Of a stretch of 6,227 bases of DNA, positions 6,126-6,227 are shown piece by piece. The DNA comes from Anaerolineales bacterium (GTDB taxonomy: Bacteria; Chloroflexota; Anaerolineae; Promineifilales; Promineifilaceae): contig JAGQGA010000344.1 of NCBI GenBank assembly GCA_020432595.1, forward strand, positions 1 through 6,227. Direction: 5' to 3'. Numbering within the stretch: position 1 is the stretch's first letter; the number at the start of each line of letters is the position of its first letter. The notes under the pieces were generated by a model that did not search any database, was not told the DNA's origin, and worked only from the letters and a program-made list of their open reading frames with translations. A program made the translations under genes and the position numbers.

Positions 6126-6227
6126 AAGGCGATAGATATGGCGAATGCTAACACAAATGTGTGGGACTGAATAGCCAAAAATCGGCTGTTTCGCCCTGTA
6201 TTGCTGTTTGACGATCTTTTGCCTGCG

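Noticed and set aside
6209..6227. Plus-strand -35 box TTGACG at the right edge, a possible divergent promoter
   Set aside because: The matching -10 would lie at or beyond the window edge, so it cannot be assessed.

Overview
The window carries four protein genes, all on the minus strand. It reads from the upstream end (high coordinates) to the downstream end (low coordinates) as a class V PLP-dependent aminotransferase-fold enzyme, a large LysM-containing membrane-anchored surface protein, a type II NADH dehydrogenase (ndh), and a bifunctional homocysteine S-methyltransferase/methylenetetrahydrofolate reductase (YitJ type) cut off by the left window edge. I see no mobile element, CRISPR array, tRNA or rRNA. 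The long plus-strand open frames are antisense shadows of these genes.

The organism is most likely a member of the Chloroflexota (Anaerolineae-like), an inference of moderate confidence. It rests on the surface protein, which has a Sec signal, a bulky N-terminal beta domain, a Pro-Thr linker, a LysM reading HVVQPGDSFWTIA, a second Thr/Ala/Glu/Pro linker, an SdrD/Cna-B-like domain and a C-terminal helix, and on the YitJ-type fusion and moderately high GC. No marker gene settles the taxonomy.

Transcription units: the aminotransferase gene (4964-6115) ends at a terminator with a perfect 12-bp stem (4850-4881). The LysM gene (3090-4715) has a strong GGAGG ribosome binding site and its own terminator, a 9-bp stem plus seven U (3040-3068), so it looks monocistronic. 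ndh (1712-2995) has a good ribosome binding site and is followed after 60 nt by the yitJ-like gene (1-1651). No terminator separates these two, so they are probably co-transcribed. Their gap is almost filled by a GACAGGATTAACAGGAT-type repeat that can fold into a hairpin. ndh feeds electrons from NADH to quinone. The YitJ-type enzyme makes 5-methyl-tetrahydrofolate and methylates homocysteine to methionine. A functional tie between the two beyond shared reductant is not evident.

The most striking signal belongs to no single gene. The palindrome AACGGCCGTT occurs nine times exactly, where well under 0.1 would be expected by chance. All nine copies lie inside coding sequence, seven in the frame that encodes Thr-Ala-Val and two in the frame that encodes Asn-Gly-Arg. 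It behaves like a highly iterated palindrome, comparable in kind to HIP1 of cyanobacteria, and I regard it as the best candidate here for something undescribed.
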